Positions 12,774-22,918 of a stretch of DNA of 64,000 nucleotides are shown here, in pieces; position 1 is the first letter of the stretch; every line of letters starts with the position of its first letter. Source of the stretch: Torymus aiolomorphi. Lineage: Eukaryota; Arthropoda; Insecta; Hymenoptera; Torymidae. The notes beneath the pieces are model-generated. The model was given only the letters and a program-made list of their open reading frames with translations, was not told the DNA's origin and ran no database searches. The DNA lies in assembly GCA_036365515.1 (NCBI GenBank), contig CM070874.1:163698297-163762296 (forward strand). The letters are read 5' to 3'. Made by a program: the position numbers and the translations under genes.

Positions 12774-12884
12774 GAGGTTGCTGTGCAACTTCCTAGTGAA
12801 ATCAGTGTTAAATGAAGAGGTTACCTAAAATTTTAAAAAACCATAGTTGTAATGTGATATATTTATTGAAAATGATAGAGATAG

Positions 12885-13504
12885 TGTTATGAATGGTAGC
12901 TCCCGGTGAGCAAGCGCGTACGGCCATGAACCCAAAAAAGCATACGATGCCGATTCATGCACGGATCCGAAGAACGAATGCACTTAGTTCAACATAAACT
13001 CTGGGTCAGCAATGCACCGAGTCAAAGGCGCATGACATCAACTATTGCGAGTCAGCAGACCAGCGAACAGCGTATCCACGACGCACTGAATCATCGGCAC
13101 GAGGATCGAACGTCGAATTAGGGGAAGGAACGGATGGCCGATGAGCAATGGTCCCCCACTCACGAACCCGAAGGTGAAGCCATAAAAGCGAAAAGTAACG
13201 TATCCAGGGGGCAGACAGAGAGAGAATGAAAGTCAGGTCGAAGAAGAGAGGAAGGATCAGAGACGTAGACGGACACAAGAGACGAAAAGTTCGAGTAGAC
13301 ACGTAGAATAGTACGTCGATCGGTCGCATCGCGAACGCGCGTTAGATTACCTCTCTCTCGCATATAAGTCTTTTAATAAATAATCCAAGTTATACTTTTA
13401 CTCTTATTGTATTTCATTGCATCGGTTCCAGTCTCGGCTTGGAACGACACGAACACCTCGACCCCTTTGTATGTACGTGAACCGAGATAGGCTCACATGT
13501 AACA
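12885..13504 (+). repeat. Candidate 5' LTR of decayed element Gypsy-3
   Basis: The 620-base stretch starts TGTTATGAATGG and ends CACATGTAACA, so it has TG...CA ends. AATAAA-containing sequence lies in its last third (about 13372-13381), and a primer-site-like TGGTGCTAGGTGTGGGA follows 11 bases later at 13516. A gag remnant follows downstream. No second copy is visible in the window, so the assignment rests on these boundary signals. Confidence 0.5.
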
Positions 13505-13803
13505 TTATTATTTTCTGGTGCTAGGTGTGGGATGTTCGTTAGAAATACATTTGAGTAAAATTACGAAATCGCGCCGAATACGTGCCACTCAACGCCTGAC
13601 AAGAAGGAAGGATGTCATCCGTCTCCATCATCCTTACAAGGGATCTTCATACAAGGGTAAGCGAAATTTTAATACACATTTAATCTTGTCCTGTCTCTCG
13701 TGGGGAATCGCGTGGCCGATAAGGAGCGTGCTAAAGGAAAGTAAAATTACGAGCCGCGAATAGTAAGTGATTTTGAATTGCTGGGCACCTTCGCAAATCT
13801 ATA
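13505..13803 (+). other. Gypsy-3 leader region
   Basis: This contains the primer-site-like sequence at 13516-13532 and untranslated leader up to the gag start codon at 13804. The open frame across 13518-13763 has no recognisable domain. Confidence 0.4.
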
Positions 13804-15221
13804 ATGTTTAAGAAACTCTTGTCGCGCCGAAGCATGAGAAATAACGAGGAATATAGTCTTGACTCCGCGTGGCAGAATGAAGCTGTGGTATTCGATCCAG
13901 ACGTAGAAGCCACGCGATGCTTAGGGGCACGCCCTCGAACACCCTGTTTTCGAACGGTGTATCAGCTGGAGGCTGACATTAATGGTGCTCTCGCCTGTGC
14001 CGACATGGCAATGGCTCTATCTACTCCCGAGGGTTTGGAAATCGCAAGTCGAAAGCTCGATCACGTTCTATCTGTGGGGGCTGAAGATCTGGTGATCGAC
14101 GAGTTACAAATTATTACCAACCACAGAGACGAACTAGCGGCCAGGTTACACAAATTACCAACAACACAACCGAAATCCCCGAATTCGTCGAGGGAACTAT
14201 CGCAAGCTAGTACGTACTCCACCGGGAAGGCGTCGCACGAAAAAAGCGAATTTAATAATGAGGGACTTCCAGCCGCCACCAATGTCGCGAGTATAGATCG
14301 CGACTTACTCTGCGCTCCGCACATAACCGCAGAAGCACCCAATGACTACGTACCGAAGTGGATAACGCATGATCAATTGCTGGAATTTAAGGCGAGAAGA
14401 CTGCCGAGTTACAAGGGTTATAACCATTTTATCGCGCAAACCAAAAACGCCAGTGGATTAACCCATCTGAAGTCATAAATAAGAACGGAGCTTTCAGACC
14501 CCGGAACAACAAGTATAGGAACGCGGAGACGAAATTTTGCATCTTCTGCCAAAAGAAGGGACATCAATATGGTGATTGTTATGCCCTACGAAGGGGCCTG
14601 AAGAACGGGGAAGTCACCTTAGGGAATCTGGACAAACTGAGAGGAGCACCATCGCCACCGCCACCGCCGCAAGTGTTATATACCATGTACACAATGAGAC
14701 AGGTTCTCCCGTTAATGCACCCCGCAGCAGTATATACCGTGCAATCCATAAACGTAAAATCGCAGGACGATTCGCCTGACGCAAATAGGCAATATGCAAG
14801 AAACTACAAACGGCGACCTAATCGCTATCGGAGATTGGATTACCGAATCAGTAATTACAAAGGTCAAGGCGACCATGGAAACCGCGCTATACGCTATCGA
14901 CCTTATTCCAATGGAAATGTCTGGGACGATCGTCCTAATCGCTATCAGCAAAACAATAACCAAGGTCGTGAAGGTGATCGAAGATATAGCACTCATCCGG
15001 AGGACGGTCGTAGCTACAATAACGATGAATACCACCAGCCGTATCATTATGGAAGGGATCTTAGGAATGATTCGCGCAATGGTGATCGCCGAGATAACAC
15101 AAGATATAACCACAATAACGAGACAAATAAAGAGAATGTGATTGGTCATTTAACTCCCAGGATACTGGGTACTAGAGTCCTGCAGGACTTAGGACTGGAA
15201 GGAAGAGGTAACCGCGAGTAG
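13804..15221 (+). pseudogene. gag: Gypsy-3 gag remnant with one CCHC zinc knuckle
   Basis: A first frame (13804-14478, 224 aa, starting MFKKLLSRR) passes by one frameshift near 14460 into a second frame that runs to 15221. The second frame carries a canonical zinc knuckle at about 14538-14580 (CIFCQKKGHQYGDC). A long Arg/Asn/Tyr/Asp-rich tail follows, as in nucleocapsid regions that bind RNA. I do not recognise a capsid-type gag core, and it may be deleted. Role by analogy: packaging the element's RNA. The element is dead: gag is frameshifted and nearly all of pol is missing. Confidence 0.6.
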
Positions 15222-15977
15222 ACCCAAACATACTATAAGATTATCCAAACTAGATGCAAGATTTCCATACACCTGCCCACCATAAAAGAGGAGACGCTTG
15301 CCAGAGAAATGCTTGACGCCTGAAACGATTCGTACATAATTAAGCTGCCTGCTATGCGAAGAATTCGTAGTACATGATGAAATCCCCGTAAAAAACAGAT
15401 TAATTTGCTCTGCTTGTGAGACTCGGAAAGCCGAAAAAAAAAAAACAAGAAGTTGTCTACCATCATGTTGGAACCATACGAGGTCGCACGAGAAAAAAAA
15501 TCGAAAAGTTCAATGAATATAATAACAATGAATATTAACAATGAATATTAATGAGAGCATAACTTAAACTCACCAATGTACTAAGGGCCATCACCAATAT
15601 ACAAGAAGGAAAAGATAGAGCCCTGAGGATATTCAAGGCTATAGATCCAGAAAAACTTATGGATCTCAATGATAAAGAAATTAAACCACCAAATGATTAA
15701 CTAGCGAACGACCGTCTACATTTGTATTACCTGAAAAAGTCGGACACGCCCCAAAGCCTCTGAGTCGTATCTACAATACGAACACGCGTAACGGCCTCTG
15801 AGTTGCGAAAAAAAACAGGAACAAAGGAAAAGTCAAACACACCCCAAAGCCTCTGAGTCGTATCTACAATGCGAACACACGCGCAACGGCCTCTGAGTTA
15901 CAACGGGACAAAGAAAAGAAAAACGGAAAAGGAATCCAGAACGAGAAAAGGAGGAACTAATGTAGGATAGCTACACA
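15222..15977 (+). other. Decayed interior of Gypsy-3 with two copies of a CCTCTGAGTCG-type repeat
   Basis: No continuous frame. A short readable piece near 15600-15700 (LRIFKAIDPEKLMDLNDKEI) looks coding but is not assignable. At 15744-15806 and 15838-15900 the phrase CCCCAAAGCCTCTGAGTCG is followed by CAACGGCCTCTGAGTT-like sequence. Related phrases recur in the Gypsy-1 leader at 18935-19950, so the motif is shared by two different elements. Confidence 0.45.
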
Positions 15978-16156
15978 GTGGACGGTACATACACACTAGC
16001 ACAATTAAGAACTCTCACTGCAATGAAACTGACCCAAGCCATCCATTTTTTCTCAGGGAGAGAAAAAATGGAATATCTCGTGAAGAAAACGAGACTCCGC
16101 AAAATAGAGACGGAATATGCAGGGCCGTGTGAAATCGTGGAAATTAATCATAGCAC
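15978..16156 (+). pseudogene. Gypsy-3 integrase C-terminal fragment, split by Gypsy-1
   Basis: The frame reads LVKKTRLRKIETEYAGPCEIV followed by EINHST. This matches the GPY/F-type C-terminal module of gypsy integrases (usual form: KL...Y.GP.EI..). At HST it is interrupted by Gypsy-1. Skipping Gypsy-1 and one copy of the GCAC duplication, the frame resumes at about 33014 with HNPKIRKVGQEH and then stops. This is direct evidence of nested insertion. The catalytic core is absent. Confidence 0.65.
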
Positions 16157-18564
16157 TGTCACATCCTGCTATTTCATATAAGAAATAAAAAAAAAAAAAT
16201 AAAAAAAAATATACTAGTAACTATTCTCAAAAGCATAGGTAAATCAAAATTGACAGAAAGAAAAAATTTTCAGACTATAGATACAAGCCTTAAATTTCGA
16301 CCTGAGGAAAGCGAGAAAAGGTATAGCAAACCCTAGCACGCTTTCATCTCCGCCAAGGGTTGTAAAGCGCAGGCCACTCTTCGAGATAGCTTGGGCGTCC
16401 CTCGGTCTAAATGTATATTTTTTTTTTCTCCGGGTCATAAAAACTTATCTCGCTTTCCGCAGGTCGAACTTGAAGACCACATCAGCAAGCGATAAAATTC
16501 CCGTCCTTCGAACCGCATCGAAATTCTCAGTCGCTCCAAATCAAACAAACCGGGGAAACCCAGCAGTTAGGAACGCTGGCGTACGTGCCGATTTCTATTT
16601 TGGTTTCTCTCCATCGCCTTGAGAATTTTTCTCACCCCGGAACCTCTAAATTGGGGAAGCCCAGCGATAACGGCGGCGTCTGTTTCTTCTCTCTCTCTTG
16701 TTTCTCGAAATCCCACTATCCATGTTTATGTTGGATATTTCTTTTTCCTCTATCTAATACGGCAAATACTATCATTTCCTTTTACTAAATACCACGACTA
16801 GATTCACTTTGCGTAGTTATAAGAAGTCAATTAAAGAAAAAAATCGAACTCTCTTAATCTAACTTGAATAAGTAACGGAATTCCCTGGATCCATTGTATG
16901 CGCAATCCAGGTATGAATTCCAAGAAACATAGCGTCTCTTCCTGGAAACATGGGTAGCTGCCTGTAGCTTTCACCATAGGGAAACTCGCTTAGGGGCGAA
17001 TGTCCATCATAGTATCACCCACATTGAAAACATTGGAAATTTTCAACGGTGAATAACAGGGAAAAATTCACTTAACAATTCCATTTAACGACAAGTAGGG
17101 ACAGTGTTTCGACTAGTATTATTTATCTACTAGTTATCACCTTCTTACTTGTTCTCCCATAAATAGTTTTGTTAACAACTGAATTTTCCCCTGTATATTT
17201 ATAACCACAATAACACTATAACCAAGTTATTGACAGAATATTGTTTTTGGATATTGTTCTTAAGCTACAATGTTAATATTAGAATGTAAAGCAATTAAAT
17301 TTATTCAAAATATTAATCAATTAATCCTTGCTAGCTTTAGTTATTAATTTCACTATTCTTTAGTTCAAAATAAATGCTTATTACTTGCCGAAATATTTAA
17401 CAATTTGTATTACACTTCCCCTAAATTTTCTAAAAAAAAAAAAAATAATTATTAATATGTTGAATAAACTTAAATTGCATAATTCCAGCGTTTATAAACT
17501 ATGTTTATTGCGAAATTTACCGTAATTACTATTGTCTAAAATACGTAACGAATATCATGTACTCCCTACCCAAAGTACATTTTCCGGAAGGTAGGAGTAA
17601 CTAGGAAAACCCGGAACCAATCATAACCATTTAGGTAGGCTAAGGTATACCCCCTTTACAACGCTAAGGGAGGTCCCAACACCAGCGACCAATACCATCC
17701 CTCTACGTCAGAGATTGTAAAGCGTTGGGGTCCCCTTTGCTAGCGCAGCTCGTCACTTGCGCGCCCGCTCTCACAGCACTCAAGCATCAAGCCTCAGCCG
17801 AAGAGGTTCTTCACTACTCAAGTCCCAAACCTCAACCGAAGAGGTCTTCCTAAAATTTTTTTTTTTACACTTCAAAATTGTACAGAGTTCCGCGACACTC
17901 TAAAAGTTTTCTGAAAAAAAAATAAAAATATATTAAAATTTGTACAAGTTACCGAGCAAAGGTAACACGCGTGTGCGGAAATAAACTCATTATTCTTTCC
18001 TTGCATATATTTGTTTGTGCTACATTTTTATTTATAACCCTGATCCAATTCTTTTTCATCGCCGACAGCAGAGATCTTCTGGAGTCGCCAGCAACAGATA
18101 TAGTAAGTAAAGGTAAAGTTTTGCTGTCTAACTTTTCCTACAGCTAGATCATTTTTTTTCACACACTCACCCCATTTCATGTGACTCTAACTCGGAAATA
18201 TCGTGTTACTTTCCCTTAAATAACAGTGTTTCTTCTCTATCTATCCATCTTTCTAAAAAATATCACCCCTAGTACCGCGTAAACTATACTACAAGATTTC
18301 GGATGTTAGTCTGGGTAACCACTCCCGTTTAAACATCAGTCTTCTTGTAGTCAAATAACTAAGAACTGAGTCGAACTTTGTAAATTCAATTCTAGGTAAC
18401 TACCGTGTCGCGCCCTTATTGCTGCCCAAACCTTATCCTATCCTGTAGTATCTAGCTCTATCCCGAGCTAGTAGGTTTTCATTAGCCTAGGCTCTAAACA
18501 GAGCAATTATTAGTTTTTCTTTAAAACTAAACATCGGGTTTTCTTTGGTAGACCCGACGTAACA
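16157..18564 (+). repeat. Gypsy-1 5' LTR (2408 bp)
   Basis: Starts TGTCACATCC and ends CGACGTAACA, and is matched along its whole length by 30602-33009. AATAAA occurs at about 17981 and near 17370. A splice-donor-like ATAGTAAGTAAAGG lies near 18098-18111, within the LTR's 3' part, which would be R/U5 if transcription starts upstream. The short open frames inside (60-67 codons) are repeated in both LTRs simply because the LTRs are copies. 2.4 kb is long for this superfamily. Confidence 0.95.
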
Positions 18565-18570
18565 AATTTT

Positions 18571-18588
18571 TGGAGGCCCCGGAGGGAT
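18571..18588 (+). other. Gypsy-1 primer-binding site candidate
   Basis: TGGAGGCCCCGGAGGGAT begins six bases after the LTR, with the TGG expected to pair with a tRNA CCA end. From memory it best resembles the complement of a threonine tRNA 3' end (about 16 of 18), but this needs comparison with the organism's tRNA set. Confidence 0.6.
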
Positions 18589-20722
18589 AATAGATACAAG
18601 AATAGGTAGGATCAATTTTATGTTAGGGCAAAAGGTTTATGTTTCGAAATAAAAAGTACTGTGTTTTCAATCTCAAAAGTGAAAAAAAATTGTGTTAAAT
18701 AAACTGAAACAAAAAAAAAAAAAATCAAAATTTTTCTAAGTCTAAAATTTTACAAGTTCTTTCTAAATCAAAATTTTTCTAAGTTCACTAAATCAAATTT
18801 TTCTAAGTTTACTAAATCAAAATTTTTCTAAGTTTACTAAATCAAGATTTTTCTAAGTTCTTACTAAATCTAAAACTTTCTAAGTTTTTACTAAATCTAA
18901 AATTGAATATTTACTAAATTTAAAGTTTTTCAAGTCTACGCCTCAAAGCCTCTGAGTCACAAAAGGATGACTATGCGCAACGGCCTCTCGACTAAGTTTT
19001 TCTAAATCAAATTTTTCTAAGTTTTTCTAAATTAAAAATTTTCTAAGTTTTTCTAAATCAAAAATTTTCAAAATTTTCTAAATCAAAAATTTTTTAAGTC
19101 TACGCCTCAAAGCCTCTGAGTCACAAAAGGATGACTATGCGCAACGGCCTCTCGACTAAGTTTTTCTAAATCAAATTTTTCTAAGTTTTTCTAAATCAAA
19201 AATTTTCTAAGTCTTTGAAAGTGAAATATAAACGAAAATTATATTCACTCATTTTTGCTAAGTCTTTTTGAGACAAAATTTTACTAAATCTACTAAATTT
19301 TCTAAATCTTAATGTCTACGCCTCAAAGCCTCTGACGACTATGCGCAACGGCCTCTCGACTAAGATTTTCTTTCTAAATTGAAATTTTAAAACTAAAATA
19401 AATTCTAAAATTTTTGAAAGTGATATATAAATGAAAAATTATATTCACTCATTTTGCTAAGTCTTTTTGAGACAAAATTTTACTAAATCTACCAAATTTT
19501 CTAAATCTTAATGTCTACGCCTCAAAGCCTCTGACGACTATGCGCAACGGCCTCTCGACTAAGATTTTCTTTCTAAATTGAAATTTTAGAACTAAAATAA
19601 ATTCTAAAATTTTTGAAAGTGATATATAAATGAAAAATTATATTCACTCATTTTGCTAAGTCTTTTTGAGACAAAATTTTACTAAATCTACCAAATTTTC
19701 TAAATCTTAATGTCTACGCCTCAAAGCCTCTGACGACTATGCGCAACGGCCTCTCGACTAAGATTTTCTTTCTAAATTGAAATTTTAAAACTAAAATGAA
19801 TTCTAAAATTTTTGAAAGTGATATATAAATGAAAAATTATATTCACTCATTTTTGCTAAGTCTTTTTCAGACAAAATTTTACTAAATCTACCAAATCTTC
19901 TAAATCTCAATGTCTACGCCTCAAAGCCTCTGACGACTATGCGCAACGGCCTCTCGACTAAGATTTTTTTTTCTAAATTGAAATTTTAAATTAAATTTTT
20001 CTAAATCTTTGAAAGTGATATATAAATGAAAAATTATATTCACTTATTTTACTAAGTCTTCTTGAAAAAAAAAAAAAAAAAATTTCACTTATTTTACTAA
20101 ATCTTCTAAATTTTCTAAATTCAAAATTTTACTAAGTCTTTTAAAACAAAATTTTTTCTAATTCTTTGAAAAATGAAATAATAAATGAAAAATTATATTC
20201 ACTAAAATTTACTAAGTTCTTTTAAAACGAAAATTTTACTAAATTCAAAATCGAAAAATTATTCAGTCTTTTTAAATTTAAAATTTTTCTAAGTTCTTTT
20301 AAACAAAAATTTTCTAAGATCTTTAAAAGGAAAAATTTACTAAATCTTTTAAATCAAAAATTTTACTAAGTTATTTTAAAACGAAAATTTTACTAAGTTC
20401 TTTTATTTCTAAATTTTTACTGTCTTCTAAATTAAAAATTTTACTAAACCTTTTAAATCGAAAATTTTTTCCAACTCTTTTAGCTCTAAAATTCTACTAA
20501 GTCCATTAAAACAAATTTTACAAGTTTTCTAAATAATTTCTTTTTAACTTTCTTTGTAAGTGAAATAATATGAAACCCGAGGAAGTTTCATTAAACTTCT
20601 AATAAAATTATATTAAATATACTAAACACTGAATTAAAAAAAAAATAAGAGTATATTTACTTTTATGGTTTGGTTGTATTAAACATTACCAATTAGATAA
20701 TGATGACTTCTATTTTATTCTA
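18589..20722 (+). repeat. Gypsy-1 leader: AT-rich repeats with units of about 199 bp
   Basis: A phrase CTACGCCTCAAAGCCTCTGA followed by ACTATGCGCAACGGCCTCTC occurs at about 18935, 19099, 19314, 19513, 19712 and 19912. The last four are evenly spaced by about 199 bases and nearly identical. The rest is TTTTCTAAATC/AAATTTT-type degenerate sequence. There are no open frames. The position between primer site and gag suggests a role in packaging or expression, or simply replication slippage. Confidence 0.85.
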
Positions 20723-21028
20723 ATGGAAAATCGTCCCCATAAAAAGTCTAAGCCTACAAAGAAACAGAGACAAAGAAGTAGAATTAATCAGGAAAAGCGA
20801 GTGAAAACGTTTTGGGCACAAGTCAAAAGTGACCTGGAAGCAACGCCACCACCTGTTGAAATCGAAAATATACCTTTGCCTGTGGATCCTCCAAAGAAAA
20901 AGTGTATTAGCTGTATAACAAAAGAATTAAAAAGCAAATGCTTCGAATGTTTCACATTAAATTATAAAATTAAGAAAGTTTTGCCACAACCACCATTGGA
21001 GTGGATGCTAAAGTTTAAAGATGAATAA
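20723..21028 (+). CDS. Small basic Cys-rich ORF upstream of gag (unknown)
   Basis: 101 residues from an ATG 383 bases upstream of gag. The N-terminal third is very basic (KKSKPTKKQRQRSR), like a nuclear or RNA-binding signal. The middle is proline-rich. Near residues 60-75 two CXXC pairs (CISC and CFEC) could bind a metal. I do not recognise the family. It lies inside a young element with open gag, pol and env, so it could be an accessory gene or a second gag-like product. It is in a different frame from gag, separated from it by 77 bases of mostly T/A-rich sequence. It could also be a chance frame in leader RNA. Confidence 0.5.
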   Translation: MENRPHKKSKPTKKQRQRSRINQEKRVKTFWAQVKSDLEATPPPVEIENIPLPVDPPKKKCISCITKELKSKCFECFTLNYKIKKVLPQPPLEWMLKFKDE

Positions 21029-21105
21029 AAGTTAACCTTATGAAGTAAATATTTCTTTTTTCTTTCGGATTTTTTTTTTTTAAATTCAAAAACTTAATAA
21101 TCTTT

Positions 21106-22740
21106 ATGAGCGACCAGCGAATTACTCGGCAACAGGCCCGAAATAATCAGGAAAAAATCGACGAAATTGAAAAGTTCAATCCGTTTGTGCCAAATAAGCA
21201 ACTTCCTTATTCCCCAATAAAAATAGAAGGTAAACTGGATCAATTAACCAGCACTTCAACATCGGGAATTGAATCAAAGGACGAATCAGAACTGGAAACT
21301 GATATCTCTAAACTGGAACTTGGGAAAGACAATAAGACCTTGACGACCCAAGAACCAGTAGATTCGAGTGAAAGTGATTCGGAGGCCCCTCAAGGCCCAG
21401 TTAACATAAAAATGGCAGTCACACCACAATTTGTGAACATTAAGGACGCACTGAAGATAGTGCCTGAATTTGATGGGAAAAATATCCCCATAACACAATT
21501 CCTAGAAGGTTGCACTGAAGCATTGGCAATGATTGATGCTACGGCTGAACCTAGCCTTGCAAAATTATTAAGAGCCAGAGTCACAGGAGAAGCCAGACAG
21601 GCTATCACTGGACAAACCTTTGATACAGTTGAAAATTTCAAGAATTATTTGAAACAAATCTATGCTCCCTCTAAGTCAGTTGTACAACTGTTAGGAGAGT
21701 TAGGCAGCGACTTCCAAAGGAATGAGGAGTCTGTCATAACTTTTGCAAATAGGGTAAGAATTCTAGGAGCTAGAATTCTTGAAGCTAAAAAATTAGAGAC
21801 TGGCACGCTACCCAATACCTTTAGCGCCTCTGTAGAAAGCAGTTTGCTAGAATGCTTCAAAGCAGGCTTAAAACCAGAGATTGAGCAGCGTTTAGGGGAA
21901 GCTGCGACTGTTAATGATATTGTAAAAGAAGCAATTAAGATTGAAAAATTGCTTTTGGCAAGGAAAGCCCTAAGGAAGGGTCAGTCTGGAATGGAAAAAA
22001 CTGACAAAAAGAAAACTTTCCTCTGTCAACTGTGCAATCAGTCAGGGCATGAGGCTAATAATTGCAATTTAATACCTGCAACCCGTGTTCTAAGTTGCAT
22101 AATATGCAATCAACCTGGACACAGTACCGATAAATGTCAATTACTGGCTGCAGGAACAAAAAAAACTGAAACGAATTGTAATATTTGCAATAAGCCAGGG
22201 CATTTAGCTGCCCAATGTAAAAGGGGCATGCTATGCCAAATTTGTAAGAAAACTGGGCATTTAGCTGCCCAGTGTTATAAAATAGCGATTTGTCAAATCT
22301 GCGGCAATCAGGGGCATACTGCTCGCCTATGCCAGTCAGCTAATGGGACCACTGTAACTCAGAAAGCAGTTACATGTCAGTTGTGCTTAAATGCTGGTCA
22401 TACCGCAGATAAGTGCCATTTACTTGAGGCCAATAAAACCCATAAACCTACAGCTAGCAGTGAAATTTGCCAGCTATGTCAAAACGCAGGCCATTCGGCT
22501 ATTTCCTGCAGAAGCAGCATTACATGTGCTTACTGTAAGAACAAAGGACATTCTATCGATTCGTGTCGCAAAAGAGTGTACAATGAGGGAAAAAGATCGG
22601 GAAACGAGCGGAACCCTTCAGGCCCGAGTGCACCTCAAGGGGCTCAGCCGATTCCTCAGCGCTCAACACATACGGCCCAAATCCAAGGATTCTCAGCGGA
22701 CGAGTTAATAGCATTAAACTCAACTTTGCGTCCAAACTAA
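21106..22740 (+). CDS. gag: Gypsy-1 Gag with eight CCHC zinc knuckles
   Basis: 544 residues from ATG at 21106. Residues 1-110 are acidic and low-complexity. About 120-260 hold a capsid-type gag core (PEFDGKNIPITQFLEGC at its start and FANRVRILGARI near its end). Residues 307-488 carry eight successive CX2CX4HX4C knuckles, from CQLCNQSGHEANNC to CAYCKNKGHSIDSC. Most gypsy and retroviral Gags have one or two. Role: forms the particle and packages RNA in the cytoplasm. The C-terminal tail is Pro/Gln/Ser-rich. The frame that continues into the protease is one base back (-1) and overlaps the gag end, so Gag-Pol would need frameshifting. Confidence 0.92.
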   Translation: MSDQRITRQQARNNQEKIDEIEKFNPFVPNKQLPYSPIKIEGKLDQLTSTSTSGIESKDESELETDISKLELGKDNKTLTTQEPVDSSESDSEAPQGPVNIKMAVTPQFVNIKDALKIVPEFDGKNIPITQFLEGCTEALAMIDATAEPSLAKLLRARVTGEARQAITGQTFDTVENFKNYLKQIYAPSKSVVQLLGELGSDFQRNEESVITFANRVRILGARILEAKKLETGTLPNTFSASVESSLLECFKAGLKPEIEQRLGEAATVNDIVKEAIKIEKLLLARKALRKGQSGMEKTDKKKTFLCQLCNQSGHEANNCNLIPATRVLSCIICNQPGHSTDKCQLLAAGTKKTETNCNICNKPGHLAAQCKRGMLCQICKKTGHLAAQCYKIAICQICGNQGHTARLCQSANGTTVTQKAVTCQLCLNAGHTADKCHLLEANKTHKPTASSEICQLCQNAGHSAISCRSSITCAYCKNKGHSIDSCRKRVYNEGKRSGNERNPSGPSAPQGAQPIPQRSTHTAQIQGFSADELIALNSTLRPN

Positions 22741-22916
22741 TTCCTTACATCTCTTTTAAGGATTGCAATAATGATACATTATTTAGCTTTATGCTTGATT
22801 CGGGATCTGAGATAAATATACTTAGAATAGGTTTTATTAATGATAAAAATACTATAGATACCACCAAACCAACATTAATTATGGGTATCTCCGAAAAACC
22901 AGTTTTATCTCTCTAG
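22704..22916 (+). CDS. First retropepsin-like domain of Gypsy-1, in the -1 frame of gag
   Basis: This frame is open through the end of gag and continues as SFMLDSGSEINILRIG (active-site DSG at about 22797-22805) to a TAG at 22914. The rest of the same fold continues in the next -1 frame at the start of the pol ORF (NFHIPFAGILGSQLF, about 22976-23020). The domain is therefore split over two frames. Either a one-base indel has broken it, or frameshifting occurs twice (gag to pro to pol), as in some retroviruses. No classical slippery heptamer in the right frame was seen. A second, complete protease-like domain follows in pol. Confidence 0.6.
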   Translation, partial: VNSIKLNFASKLIPYISFKDCNNDTLFSFMLDSGSEINILRIGFINDKNTIDTTKPTLIMGISEKPVLSL

Positions 22917-22918
22917 GT

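Noticed and set aside
14712..15149. Overlapping open frames of 115 and 145 codons in other frames of Gypsy-3 gag
   Set aside because: Regular codon-shadow frames over the Arg/Asn/Tyr-rich gag tail; the frame with the zinc knuckle is the coherent one.
16244..16801. Short open frames repeated at 30689-31246
   Set aside because: Located in the two Gypsy-1 LTRs; they recur because the LTRs are duplicates and have no domain.
18930..20040. Evenly spaced 40-base phrases in the leader as a CRISPR-like array
   Set aside because: The sequence between the phrases is itself repeated (unit about 199 bases), so it is an ordinary tandem repeat.
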